Shown one piece after another: positions 1 to 8,493 of a stretch of DNA of 64,000 nucleotides. A program made the position numbers and the translations under genes. The notes under the pieces are model-generated. The model saw only the letters and a program-made list of their open reading frames with translations. It was not told the DNA's origin and made no database searches. The stretch is from Fructilactobacillus florum DSM 22689 = JCM 16035 (lineage in GTDB: Bacteria > Bacillota > Bacilli > Lactobacillales > Lactobacillaceae): the NCBI RefSeq assembly GCF_001436645.1, contig NZ_AYZI01000007.1, positions 1 to 64,000 on the forward strand, written 5' to 3'. Position 1 is the first letter of the stretch; each line of letters starts with the position of its first letter.

Positions 1-162
1 TATCAATCGCTTGACAACTTTATTAGTATACAATGAAATTTTTAAGGTGTCAACAACTAATTTCATTGTTCCGCCACTTGATAAGACAATCTATCGCAAG
101 CAGCAGAATTAATATTAGCAAGTCTAACATAGTTCGTCAAGCAATTTATTAAAACTTCTAAC

Positions 163-208
163 AAAAAAGGGACTTATAAAAATGCTTATCGCATTTCTAC
201 AAGTCCCT
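163..208 (-). terminator. Terminator of the lipoteichoic-acid operon
   Basis: On the minus strand a long imperfect stem (AGGGACTTGTAGAAATGC pairing with GCATTTTTATAAGTCCCT, loop GATAA) is followed by a run of six T. It lies just after the ltaS stop codon and would end the lafA-to-ltaS transcript. No gene is seen between it and position 1; that stretch only holds a 10-bp inverted repeat (31-40 with 59-68). Confidence 0.85.
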
Positions 209-224
209 CTCAATAACTAAATCA

Positions 225-2288
225 TTACTTTAGCTCTGGTGCATTCGTTTTAAAGTCCGGAACAGTTGATTTACCACCGTTTTGATCTACTAAACTAGTT
301 TGATGTTTTCGATCACTTTGTTGTAATTGCTTAAGTGCATGCTTTTTCGTGTAATCGTAGTCTTTTTTATTAACGTTCTGATACCCTTTTAGCTTATGAA
401 AACGTAATAAATCCCCATAAACAACTTTATCAGAGTTTGAGAGACTGTCGTTTACAAACCGCTGCTGTTCATCAAGTAATTTCTTTTGGCGATTATCTAA
501 ATCTAGCTCTTTACCCGTGCTGGAATCATAGATGGTGTTACCAGACTTAACAAACTGACTAGAAACAAAGTCCCCATTTCGAAACGGCACAATTTGTCGA
601 TTCTCACTACTCAAAAGATCATGACCAAATTGAATTGTATTATCGTTTTTAATCCCCAGTAGGTGCAACAATGTCGGTAGTACATCAATTTCACCACCAT
701 AAGTATGGTCAATATGACCATCCAGATTGCTACCATTGATCATGAATGGGACTTTTTGAAATTGAGCCAAATCATATTTATTAACACTCTTTTTCCCTAA
801 TAACTTCGCAATTGCTGGGCGATGGTTATTAGAGATCCCGTAATGATCTCCATATAAAACCACAACACTGTTTTTAGCCAGACCTGATTTTTCCAAATAT
901 TGTTGAAATTCTCCAAATGCCTGATCTAAATAGTGCGCTGTCTGCACATAGGGATCCACCGTACTGTCGCCAGTTTGCGTTGCGGGAAAATCCGTGTTGG
1001 CTTTATCAAGTTCATACGGATAGTGATTGGTAAGAGTAATCATCTTGGCATAGAATGGCTGGGGCAGTTGTTGTAGGTATGGAATGGTTTGGTCAAAAAA
1101 GATCTTGTCCTTCATCCCATAGCCAACGTTGTAGTTTGGTTTGTTTTTATAATAAGAATCGCTAAAGAAGTAATCATAGCCCCATGATTTATAGGTGTTA
1201 TTACGATTCCAGAATGTTGGAACATCCCCATGGAAAGCAGCTGAGGTATAGCCACCGGCTTGGTGCAGAAGCGAAGGAGCTGCCTGAAAGGTATTCGAAC
1301 TCCCGTAGCTAACCATTGCCGAGCCCTGAGGTAACCCATACAAAGAATTTTCTAACATCATCTCAGCATCAGATGTTTTTCCCTGTGCAACTTGATGATA
1401 AAAATTATCAAACGCAATGGTATGCTGATTATGATAAAACTTATTAATATTAGGAGTAACTTCTTTCCCATCAACTTTATAATCAATTAGAAACTGCTGA
1501 AAACTTTCTAAATGAATAATAAAAACGTTTTTACCCTTTTCTTTACCAAAGTAGCTAACATTGGGGGACACCTGGTTCTTTTTAATAAAGCTCTGGACGC
1601 TTTTTAGATCGGCGGCCTTAGCTTTACTCCGAGTCGAACTCTCTTTCTGTGTTTGATACACATTAAAAGCTGCATACTCATTTAATCCCAGATATTTAAC
1701 AATGTAGTTATTATCAAAGGTCCGCGTTAGCAATCCGGAACGGTTTGCATTAGCAGCACTATATTCAGCAAACATCAGTAAAAATGAAAGGATGGTAATG
1801 CTAAAGGCATAACGAAATTTAAACGGACGCTTATCAATCTTAATGACCTTGAATAACAACAATAAAATCAAAATCACAATGTCAAGATAAACAATAAAAT
1901 CGCCCGGTCGTAGAATTTCTAAGAAACTTTTCCCTAAATTGTTTTGAACATTTCCAGTTCCTTTAATAATCCCCAGTGAGAGAAAATCTGAAAATTCGCG
2001 ATAGTATAAAATATTCGCAAAAATCCAAGTTGACTGCAAAAAATCAATAATCAGCATCAACCAATAGGCTAGTTTACCTCGAAAGTAAAGGGCAATTCCA
2101 AATAACAAAAGGGCGGACGGAATAGGATTAACCAGCAGTAAAAACTGCTGCATTCCCCCACTAACCCCCAGTGTAAAATCAGTTCGATACGTCAAATATG
2201 TTTTTAACCAAAAAAGAACGACAACCAGGAGATAAAAACCTATTGTCGTATTCAATCCAGCTCGAATTCGCTTAAAAAAACCCGCCAT
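225..2288 (-). CDS. ltaS: Lipoteichoic acid synthase (LtaS family)
   Basis: Membrane enzyme that polymerises glycerol phosphate from phosphatidylglycerol onto a glycolipid anchor outside the membrane and releases diacylglycerol. The protein has about five membrane segments in its first 180 residues, then an extracellular sulfatase-type domain. The family's catalytic threonine is visible in GKTSDAE (about residue 305), and metal-site residues in HLESFQ (Glu about 261), HGDVPTFW and YGDHYG. Length (687 aa) is normal. The open frame reaches 2312, but GGAGG lies eight bases before the ATG at 2288, so I prefer that start; the 2312 start would overlap the upstream stop. It is the last gene of a four-gene minus-strand run with the anchor glycosyltransferases, which supports a role in lipoteichoic acid synthesis rather than as a generic phosphoglycerol transferase. 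Confidence 0.93.
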   Translation of the reverse strand: MAGFFKRIRAGLNTTIGFYLLVVVLFWLKTYLTYRTDFTLGVSGGMQQFLLLVNPIPSALLLFGIALYFRGKLAYWLMLIIDFLQSTWIFANILYYREFSDFLSLGIIKGTGNVQNNLGKSFLEILRPGDFIVYLDIVILILLLLFKVIKIDKRPFKFRYAFSITILSFLLMFAEYSAANANRSGLLTRTFDNNYIVKYLGLNEYAAFNVYQTQKESSTRSKAKAADLKSVQSFIKKNQVSPNVSYFGKEKGKNVFIIHLESFQQFLIDYKVDGKEVTPNINKFYHNQHTIAFDNFYHQVAQGKTSDAEMMLENSLYGLPQGSAMVSYGSSNTFQAAPSLLHQAGGYTSAAFHGDVPTFWNRNNTYKSWGYDYFFSDSYYKNKPNYNVGYGMKDKIFFDQTIPYLQQLPQPFYAKMITLTNHYPYELDKANTDFPATQTGDSTVDPYVQTAHYLDQAFGEFQQYLEKSGLAKNSVVVLYGDHYGISNNHRPAIAKLLGKKSVNKYDLAQFQKVPFMINGSNLDGHIDHTYGGEIDVLPTLLHLLGIKNDNTIQFGHDLLSSENRQIVPFRNGDFVSSQFVKSGNTIYDSSTGKELDLDNRQKKLLDEQQRFVNDSLSNSDKVVYGDLLRFHKLKGYQNVNKKDYDYTKKHALKQLQQSDRKHQTSLVDQNGGKSTVPDFKTNAPELK

Positions 2289-2308
2289 TCCTGCTTCCTC
2301 CAAAATCA

Positions 2309-3337
2309 TCATGGTTCTTTTTGTTGTTGTAATCGTCGACTAGGACGCATCACTAACGCTACCGTTCCAAGGATCAAACCCAGATAGTAAGTTAAAATTC
2401 GCCATAAAATCATTGCTACCGCCAGCTTACTACTACTGGTAATATAACTGCGAAATAGCATTTCAAAACTATACTCAGCACCGCCTGCGCCCCCAGGAAT
2501 TGGAAACATGGAAATTACTAAAAAGATCAGCACGTCCAAACTAGTTACCATCACAACGTTGGCCTGTGAGTATCCTAACGACCGCATAATAAAATATGGA
2601 ATCAAGTAATAAAAGAACAATTGAAAAAACGTTACCACAAAAACTTTTAACATCAATTTCCACTGGTGCCCGATTCTAACACTTTCATAGTAAAATGTAT
2701 CAATTTTTTGATTGATAGTGATCTGCCACTGTGAGAATTTTTCTGCGGTCACAAACCAGCGTAACGGTTTGATACAAACATTGACTAATTTTTTAGTAAA
2801 TGAATGCCAGTACATCACCATCAGCAAACCAACAATCACTACCAAGTGAATTAAAAAGCCAAATACCACAAAAATCGCTAGAGTGTGAACCTTACCAACC
2901 AAATAATTAAAGCCAATGACTAGACTAACGATGAAATTCAAAACAATCATAGCCTGATACACCACAAACTTCATCAAGAGCGCTGACGTGGCCCGCCCTC
3001 CGTCGACTCCCGACTGCAATAACACTACTACCTGAGCTGGTTGTCCACCAGAAGAAAACGGAGTAATCCCGTTAAATAGTTGCTCTACCAGTGGAACCCG
3101 CAGTGCATCCCGAAAGGAAAAGCCTGGTGTGCTACTCGCAACCAGCATATGCGTCACTACTGCTTCTAAACCAAAATACAATAGAATGCAGCCGACCGCC
3201 ACTAAAAGCCACCAGAGATTAATCGAGGCCAAATCATTAATTAGAACATCGAATTTAATGTCACGCACGGCATACCATGAAATTAACAAACCGAGCCCCA
3301 ACATAATTATTAATGAAAAAAAGTTTCTTCTCGTCAT
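2309..3337 (-). CDS. UPF0104/YbhN membrane protein, MprF flippase-domain type
   Basis: A 342-residue polytopic membrane protein of the lysylphosphatidylglycerol-synthase transmembrane family (PF03706). The family signature is visible near the C-terminus as a proline- and glycine-rich stretch, FPIPGGAGGAEYSF. In MprF this domain translocates lipids, and the soluble aminoacyltransferase domain is a separate C-terminal part; that part is absent here. The ATG at 3337 has AAAGGA upstream and overlaps the stop of the preceding glycosyltransferase gene (ATGA), so the two are translationally coupled. Lying between the glycolipid glycosyltransferases and ltaS, it may move the glycolipid anchor across the membrane. 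That function is inference; the family assignment is firm. Confidence 0.85.
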   Translation of the reverse strand: MTRRNFFSLIIMLGLGLLISWYAVRDIKFDVLINDLASINLWWLLVAVGCILLYFGLEAVVTHMLVASSTPGFSFRDALRVPLVEQLFNGITPFSSGGQPAQVVVLLQSGVDGGRATSALLMKFVVYQAMIVLNFIVSLVIGFNYLVGKVHTLAIFVVFGFLIHLVVIVGLLMVMYWHSFTKKLVNVCIKPLRWFVTAEKFSQWQITINQKIDTFYYESVRIGHQWKLMLKVFVVTFFQLFFYYLIPYFIMRSLGYSQANVVMVTSLDVLIFLVISMFPIPGGAGGAEYSFEMLFRSYITSSSKLAVAMILWRILTYYLGLILGTVALVMRPSRRLQQQKEP

Positions 3338-4377
3338 GTGTGGTCCTTTCTTGAGGTACTCAGCGCAGCTTGTTGACAATAAAAATCGTGCCAGATTTGG
3401 GATAAGTGGGCTTCAGAGTATTCATCAGAAACCACCCGCGCCCGCTGACAAGCAGCTTGGTACTGGGAATCATCACTGGCCAGCCGATGGAGCTGAGTTC
3501 CCATTGCCACTACATCTTTAGCCGCCAAATAGTTTCCGGCTAAAATCTCGCGATATAGCTCTAAATCACGTAAAACTACCGGCAATCCGCACGCATAGGC
3601 TTCTAAGACCGACATGGGAAACAATTCATTATAAGATGGCAATAAAAACACATCCGCTAATTGGTAATATTCACGGAGCTGTGCCCGATCTAAAATTCCC
3701 GGAAAGCTCAAGTTAGCGGGCGGATTTTCAACCAATTGACTTAGCTCGTGATAGCCAGCCGTCATCGGACCAAAAGAAAAGCCTCCGACCCAGATAAACT
3801 GGTAGTCGTGATTGTCTCTTGCCAACTTGGCAAAGTCCAAAACACCTTTTCTAGTTTGCACTTGCCCCGTACAGATCACGGTAAAAGCATGGCTAGCATA
3901 TCCATGTTTACGTCGCAAATCCGTTTTCTTATCCGGCGAGGCTGGATAAAATTCAGTTCGACTAACGAAGTTTGGAATATACTTGATTCGCTCTTTGGGA
4001 ATTCCATACCGCGCTAGTTTAGGAATAAAAGTCGGATTTACTACTACAATTTGATCCATCCGTCGGTAAAAAGCAATCACATAGCGATCAACTAGCTGCC
4101 GAAGCGGCGTCGGCAATTTCAAACTTCCCCGGAGGGTTTCTGGCAAAAAATGGACATATCCAATTTTTCGACCACGATTTTTCATAAATGTTGATAAGTA
4201 AAAAGTCGGGTTAATCGTGTGATAATGACTAATATCTGAAGCCTGATAGTGGTTAACTCGTACTTCGAATTCCGTTGGGAAGTTCGTTTTCAACAACTGC
4301 ATGAGCTCTAAATAAGCACTTCCAACTCCCTGTCCCTTTACTTTAGTGGCCGTTGAAAACATGTTGATTTTAAGCAT
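3334..4377 (-). CDS. GT4 glycosyltransferase, second step of anchor glycolipid (LafB/CpoA type)
   Basis: A 347-residue GT-B fold glycosyltransferase of family 4. The N-terminus (INMFSTATKVKGQGVGSAY) and the stretch GRKIGYVHFLPETLRGSLK resemble streptococcal CpoA/LafB, which adds a second sugar (galactose or glucose) to glucosyl-diacylglycerol. The C-terminal donor-binding half has LPSYNELFPMSVLEAYACG, the usual E-x7-E region of GT4 enzymes. GAGGAG precedes the ATG at 4377, two bases after the lafA-like stop. The sugar transferred cannot be read from sequence. It probably acts at the cytoplasmic face of the membrane. Confidence 0.85.
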   Translation of the reverse strand: MLKINMFSTATKVKGQGVGSAYLELMQLLKTNFPTEFEVRVNHYQASDISHYHTINPTFYLSTFMKNRGRKIGYVHFLPETLRGSLKLPTPLRQLVDRYVIAFYRRMDQIVVVNPTFIPKLARYGIPKERIKYIPNFVSRTEFYPASPDKKTDLRRKHGYASHAFTVICTGQVQTRKGVLDFAKLARDNHDYQFIWVGGFSFGPMTAGYHELSQLVENPPANLSFPGILDRAQLREYYQLADVFLLPSYNELFPMSVLEAYACGLPVVLRDLELYREILAGNYLAAKDVVAMGTQLHRLASDDSQYQAACQRARVVSDEYSEAHLSQIWHDFYCQQAALSTSRKDHT

Positions 4378-4379
4378 GG

Positions 4380-5546
4380 CTACTCCTCGTCTTCGTCATA
4401 CGCCTGGTAACGATTAATGACATCTTGATAGAAGGCCTCAATCTGATCAATAAAATACGTGGCAGAGATGTCGTGAAGTTTGTGTTGGCGTAACTCGGGC
4501 TTGTCTGGATAATGATCAGCGTGACAAAGATAGTCAACAACGGTCCTAACGAATTCGGCATCACTGGATACCGTCCTTCCGAGCGAAGCGTCGCTGATTA
4601 AATCATCCGCATAGGGGCTTTTGGCAACCACCACTTTGGTGTCAGCTGCCATTGCTTCAATGTAAGTTAACCCTTGCGATTCCGACTTCGAAGTTGACAC
4701 AAATACATTGGCCATCCGATAGTAATCATTAACTCGTTCATTGACTACCTCTCCCGTAAATCGAACATGGTCTTGTAACTGCAGTTGTCGCACCTGCTCA
4801 TGTAAATCAGCCTCAGCAGGTCCCTCACCCACAATTACTAAGACTGCTGTAGGAACTTGTCGCAAGATTGCCGGCATCAAGGCAATCAAGGCTCCTAAAT
4901 TTTTTTCATACGCAAGTCTGCTCAGGGACAATAACACTGGCGTATTTGGTAAAAGATGTAGTTCAGCGCGCACATCTTTCGTTGCCTGCTCATGGTATTG
5001 TCGTAAATTAATCCCCGTAGGAATAATTCGAATCGGACTCTTTACCCCGTAGTCAGTCAGCTTATCTAAGACCCGTTTGCTGGGGGCCACAATTCCATCC
5101 AAATGATGACAAAACGCCAACGTTCCCTCTTTAACGTGGATTGGTTTCAAAAGCCGACCATTAGCCACGTAATGAAGATAATCTTCATACATGGTGTGGT
5201 AGGTATGCACACAACTAATATTTAAATTTTTTGCCACAAATTTACCAATCATCCCCATCGAAAATTCCGTCTGTGTGTGTACTAAATCCAAGTCGAGTTT
5301 TCTAGCGATCTGGGTTGCCTGAAACAAACCACGAATTGCAATCCGTCTCTCTGTAAATGAAATAAACGGGATGCTAGAAAAGCGATAGACGCCATCACTT
5401 TCATCGTCAGTCGCATGGGGATCGGTCGTCGTAAAAATATAAACCTGATTCCCCCGTCGTTCGAGCTCATCGCGCAGGGTTTTAATCGAAGTTGCTACTC
5501 CACTGACTTGCGGAAAATATGTATCTGTAAATAACCCGATTTTCAA
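4380..5546 (-). CDS. 1,2-diacylglycerol 3-glucosyltransferase (LafA/BgsB type)
   Basis: GT4 enzyme of 388 residues expected to transfer glucose from UDP-glucose to diacylglycerol, the first step in making the lipoteichoic-acid anchor. The start region MKIGLFTDTYFPQVSGVATS is characteristic of this group, and the C-terminal half carries SKSESQGLTYIEAMAAD. Start is TTG at 5544-5546, with AAAGGA about ten bases upstream; the ATG inside the ribosome-binding region is out of frame and stops at once. It is the first gene of the operon and has its own promoter (5585-5613). The C-terminus is acidic (YDEDEE). Confidence 0.88.
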   Translation of the reverse strand: MKIGLFTDTYFPQVSGVATSIKTLRDELERRGNQVYIFTTTDPHATDDESDGVYRFSSIPFISFTERRIAIRGLFQATQIARKLDLDLVHTQTEFSMGMIGKFVAKNLNISCVHTYHTMYEDYLHYVANGRLLKPIHVKEGTLAFCHHLDGIVAPSKRVLDKLTDYGVKSPIRIIPTGINLRQYHEQATKDVRAELHLLPNTPVLLSLSRLAYEKNLGALIALMPAILRQVPTAVLVIVGEGPAEADLHEQVRQLQLQDHVRFTGEVVNERVNDYYRMANVFVSTSKSESQGLTYIEAMAADTKVVVAKSPYADDLISDASLGRTVSSDAEFVRTVVDYLCHADHYPDKPELRQHKLHDISATYFIDQIEAFYQDVINRYQAYDEDEE

Positions 5547-5584
5547 GTGAAGTTCATCCTTTCAAGAACCAGCATAATAAAACA

Positions 5585-5613
5585 ATTATATTGGTTTCCT
5601 ACTAGCTTTGCAA
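5585..5613 (-). promoter_or_regulatory. Promoter of the lafA-lafB-ltaS operon
   Basis: On the minus strand TTGCAA (5608-5613), a 17-base spacer and a perfect TATAAT (5585-5590) lie about 40 bases upstream of the lafA-like start and downstream of the ptsH terminator. Confidence 0.7.
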
Positions 5614-5620
5614 ATCATGA

Positions 5621-5651
5621 ACTAAATAAAAAGAGTTGCCGAAGCAACTCT
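5621..5651 (-). terminator. ptsH terminator
   Basis: Minus-strand hairpin AGAGTTGC-TTCG-GCAACTCT followed by TTTTTATTT, directly after the ptsH stop. A UUCG-closed stem with a T tract is a strong intrinsic terminator, so ptsH is not co-transcribed into the glycosyltransferase operon. Confidence 0.88.
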
Positions 5652-5667
5652 CACATCATCAGAAGTA

Positions 5668-5934
5668 CTATTCAATTAAGCCTTCTTCTTTCATGGTTTT
5701 AGCAATCGCATCTAGAGCTTCGTCCGCATTATCACCATCAGCAGCAATGGTAACAACTGCGCCTTGTCCAACTCCGAGAGACATCACACCCATAATTGAC
5801 TTTAAATTAACTGTTTTTTCTTCGTAATCTAGCGTAATGTTCGCATCAAACTTACTGGCAGTTTGAACTAAAAAAGTAGCAGGACGAGCATGGATACCGG
5901 TTTCAGCAGTAATTTTAAATTGACGTTTTTCCAT
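5668..5934 (-). CDS. ptsH: Phosphocarrier protein HPr
   Basis: An 88-residue HPr. His15 (TGIHARPAT), the site phosphorylated by enzyme I, and Ser46 ([12 protein letters not shown]), the site used by HPr kinase/phosphorylase for CcpA co-repression, are both in their standard places. AAAGGGGTG lies upstream of the ATG. In most Firmicutes ptsI follows ptsH in the same operon; here ptsH is followed at once by its own terminator and then lafA. Many obligately heterofermentative lactobacilli keep HPr mainly as a regulator, which fits, but a ptsI elsewhere cannot be excluded. The cre-like sites at gntP and gntK in this window would be targets of HPr-Ser-P/CcpA. Confidence 0.95.
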   Translation of the reverse strand: MEKRQFKITAETGIHARPATFLVQTASKFDANITLDYEEKTVNLKSIMGVMSLGVGQGAVVTIAADGDNADEALDAIAKTMKEEGLIE

Positions 5935-5970
5935 AATAAACGCACCCCTTTATTAACCTTTGATACTTTA

Positions 5971-5999
5971 AGATTACCAATAACTACCATAAAATACAA
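5971..5999 (-). promoter_or_regulatory. ptsH promoter
   Basis: TTGTAT (5994-5999), 17 bases, TAATCT (5971-5976) read on the minus strand, about 40 bases before the ptsH start and after the stop of the small upstream gene. Confidence 0.5.
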
Positions 6000-6030
6000 G
6001 CTTTTAAAACAAGGATCCCTTTAAAAATCG

Positions 6031-6225
6031 TTAATTATCAGTCGCATAATGATAAACGACAACCCCGTCTGTAGCAGCTTCGCCAACAATTCGCTTACGG
6101 GTTTCATAATCCATGAAGGCTTGTTGAAAGTAAAAAAACTGGTCTGGTGTGACCGTAAGTGAGTCCAATTCACCAGTTCGTAATTCATCTAAGCGTTTTG
6201 TAAAGTCGGCTTTGGTCAGCACCAT
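6031..6225 (-). CDS. Small conserved-looking hypothetical protein (64 aa)
   Basis: A 64-residue soluble protein with a helical, charged first half (KADFTKRLDELRTGEL) and a C-terminus rich in aromatic residues. No domain is recognised. It is supported as a gene by a near-perfect ribosome binding site, AAGGAGGGATGAGAC, just before the ATG at 6225, and by its place between ptsH and the divergent clpE. Function is unknown. Confidence 0.7.
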   Translation of the reverse strand: MVLTKADFTKRLDELRTGELDSLTVTPDQFFYFQQAFMDYETRKRIVGEAATDGVVVYHYATDN

Positions 6226-6298
6226 GTCTCATCCCTCCTTAACAACAGCTCCATCTTACCATAATTTTAATCGTCCTGCTGGTCGCAAAGCAAATTGC

Positions 6299-6327
6299 TT
6301 GTTGTTTCAAACAACCGGTAGTAAAAT
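6299..6327 (+). promoter_or_regulatory. clpE promoter
   Basis: TTGTTG (6299-6304), a 17-base spacer and TAAAAT (6322-6327) upstream of clpE. The CtsR-like operator starts eight bases downstream of the -10 element, in the expected transcription-start region. Confidence 0.65.
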
Positions 6328-6334
6328 AGTTGAA

Positions 6335-6351
6335 AGTCAAGAAAGGTCAGA
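6335..6351 (+). promoter_or_regulatory. CtsR heat-shock operator of clpE
   Basis: AGTCAAG-AAA-GGTCAGA matches the CtsR direct-repeat consensus (GGTCAAA-NAN-GGTCAAA) at 11 of 14 fixed positions. It sits between the -10 box and the AGGAGG of clpE, where repressor binding would block transcription. It implies that clpE is de-repressed by heat or protein-folding stress. The assignment rests on pattern and position only. Confidence 0.75.
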
Positions 6352-6380
6352 TGACTTGATTCAACTTAGGAGGTTTCATT

Positions 6381-8399
6381 ATGGAAGAACAAGGTGCATA
6401 CGGCTTTGGAAATCTCGATGATTTCCTACGATCAATTCAAGGAGCCCGCATGAACGAAGGAAGTGGTTCACAAGCGGCTGCTAAGGGCAATCACAATCAT
6501 AACAATAACGGAATTTTAAAAACTTATGGAACTGATTTAACGCGGTTGGCGCGCGCTGGTAAACTTGATCCCGTCATTGGACGTGATCAACAAACTGCTC
6601 GCGCAATTGAGGTTTTAAACCGCCGATCAAAAAATAATCCGGTCTTAATTGGGGAGGCGGGGGTCGGAAAAACGGCCATTGTCGAAGGATTAGCCCAAAA
6701 AATTGCCGACGGAACGGTTCCACAGAAATTACGCAATAAGCGGATCATCCAGATTGATATGGTTTCTTTAATTCAAGGAACTGGGATTCGTGGTCAATTT
6801 GAAAAAAAGATGCAACAGCTAATCAAAGAAGTTAAAGCTGATTCAAACTTGATTCTCTTCATTGATGAGTTGCATGAAATCATGGGGGCCGGGAATGCGG
6901 AAGGTGGTCTCGATGCTGGCAACGTGCTCAAGCCTTCTCTCGCACGAGGTGACTTCCAACTAATCGGTTCAACTACGCTCAAGGAATACCGTAATATTGA
7001 AAAGGATGCCGCCCTTGCTCGGCGCTTCCAACCAATCATGGTTAATGAACCATCAGCGGAACAAACGTTCAAAATCCTGCAGGGATTACAGAAAAAATAC
7101 GAAGATTTTCACATGGTACACTACACTGATGGCGCCTTAAAGGCAGCAGTTAGTCTCTCACAGCGGTACATCAATGATCGTTTTCTGCCTGATAAAGCAA
7201 TCGACTTAATGGATGAAACTGGTTCAAGAAAAAATCTCACTTTAAACATCGTTGACCCCCATGCCATTGAACAAGATATTGCCAAAACTGAGAAAGAGAA
7301 AGAAGCTGCTCTCAATAAAGAAGACTACGAAACAGCTGCGTACTTTCGTGATCGAGTCAAACAGCTCGAACGACAACGCCAGCACGGCACCCAGACCAGC
7401 AATCAAAATAACACCATTACTGAAAAAGATATGCAGCAGGTCATTGAAGAAATGACTGACATTCCAGTAGGTACGCTCGAAGAGCAGGAAAAGCAACAAT
7501 TAAAAGAACTCGCTCCCCAGCTTGAGCAACACGTCATTGGTCAACCGGAAGCGGTTCAGCAGGTTACCAAGGCCATCCAAAGGAATCGACTCGGCTTCAA
7601 CAAGAGTGGGCGACCAATTGGTTCGTTCCTCTTTGTTGGACCAACTGGAGTAGGCAAAACTGAGTTAGCCAAACAATTGGCTAATCAACTGTTCGGTTCA
7701 AAAGATGCCTTGATTCGCTTTGACATGTCAGAATATCGCGAACCCCAATCCGTTGCCAAACTAATTGGAGCTGCACCAGGTTATGTTGGCTATGATGAAG
7801 CTGGTCAGCTGACCGAAAAAGTTCGCAGGCATCCCTATAGTTTGATTCTATTAGATGAAGTGGAAAAAGCTCATCCGGATGTTTTGCATACGTTCCTGCA
7901 AGTGCTAGATGATGGTCGCCTAACTGATTCACAGGGACGGACGGTTTCATTTAAAGACACCGTTATTATTATGACCAGTAACGCTGGAACGACCGTTGGC
8001 GGTAACGTTGGTTTCGGGGCAGCTGCACACGGGCAAACGCACTCGGTTCTTAACAAACTCGGGGCTTATTTCAAACCAGAATTTCTTAACCGCTTTGATG
8101 GTATCGTCGAATTTAAATCACTTACCAAACCTGATTTACAACGAATCGTAGAGTTAATGATTACCGATGTTAATGATACGCTAGCTGACCATCATCTTTC
8201 TTTAGAGGTCGACCCTGCGGTCCGAAATAAATTAGTAAACCTCGGCTATGATCCCGCTATGGGAGCCCGTCCGCTCCGTCGGGTCATCCAGGAACAGCTG
8301 GAAGATCGAACCGCTAGTTATCTACTCGAGCATCCTGAAACTAAAGCTTTAAAAGCAAAATTAAATGCTGATCAGCAAATTACCGTTAGTGCTCGTTAA
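6381..8399 (+). CDS. clpE: ClpE-type AAA+ unfoldase
   Basis: Two-domain Clp/HSP100 ATPase of 672 residues. The first AAA module has Walker A GEAGVGKT (91-98) and the Walker B region LFIDELHE. A linker with a UvrB/C-like motif ([18 protein letters not shown], about residue 310) follows, then the second AAA module with [20 protein letters not shown] and the C-terminal domain. It unfolds substrates, usually for ClpP. The short Gly/Asn/His-rich N-terminus lacks the Cys4 zinc finger that defines classical ClpE. AGGAGG at 6368-6373 and the operator and promoter just upstream leave no room for a longer start, so the absence is real. ClpC is excluded by the missing N-repeat domain; ClpL remains an alternative name. 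Confidence 0.85.
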   Translation: MEEQGAYGFGNLDDFLRSIQGARMNEGSGSQAAAKGNHNHNNNGILKTYGTDLTRLARAGKLDPVIGRDQQTARAIEVLNRRSKNNPVLIGEAGVGKTAIVEGLAQKIADGTVPQKLRNKRIIQIDMVSLIQGTGIRGQFEKKMQQLIKEVKADSNLILFIDELHEIMGAGNAEGGLDAGNVLKPSLARGDFQLIGSTTLKEYRNIEKDAALARRFQPIMVNEPSAEQTFKILQGLQKKYEDFHMVHYTDGALKAAVSLSQRYINDRFLPDKAIDLMDETGSRKNLTLNIVDPHAIEQDIAKTEKEKEAALNKEDYETAAYFRDRVKQLERQRQHGTQTSNQNNTITEKDMQQVIEEMTDIPVGTLEEQEKQQLKELAPQLEQHVIGQPEAVQQVTKAIQRNRLGFNKSGRPIGSFLFVGPTGVGKTELAKQLANQLFGSKDALIRFDMSEYREPQSVAKLIGAAPGYVGYDEAGQLTEKVRRHPYSLILLDEVEKAHPDVLHTFLQVLDDGRLTDSQGRTVSFKDTVIIMTSNAGTTVGGNVGFGAAAHGQTHSVLNKLGAYFKPEFLNRFDGIVEFKSLTKPDLQRIVELMITDVNDTLADHHLSLEVDPAVRNKLVNLGYDPAMGARPLRRVIQEQLEDRTASYLLEHPETKALKAKLNADQQITVSAR

Positions 8400-8416
8400 T
8401 TGACCATGATTAGCTT

Positions 8417-8448
8417 AAAGTCAGAATTGTTATGATTCTGACTTTTTT
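8417..8448 (+). terminator. clpE terminator
   Basis: AAGTCAGAAT (8418-8427) pairs with ATTCTGACTT (8434-8443), followed by a T tract, 18 bases after the clpE stop. Confidence 0.88.
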
Positions 8449-8493
8449 GGTATCATAAGACTAAGTCTTAGGTCCCGATTGGAGGTTATTATC

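Noticed and set aside
1-135. TTGACA near 11-16 and TATACA near 27-32, and the inverted repeat 31-40/59-68
   Set aside because: The promoter-like boxes are only ten bases apart and no gene follows; the inverted repeat alone does not identify an element.
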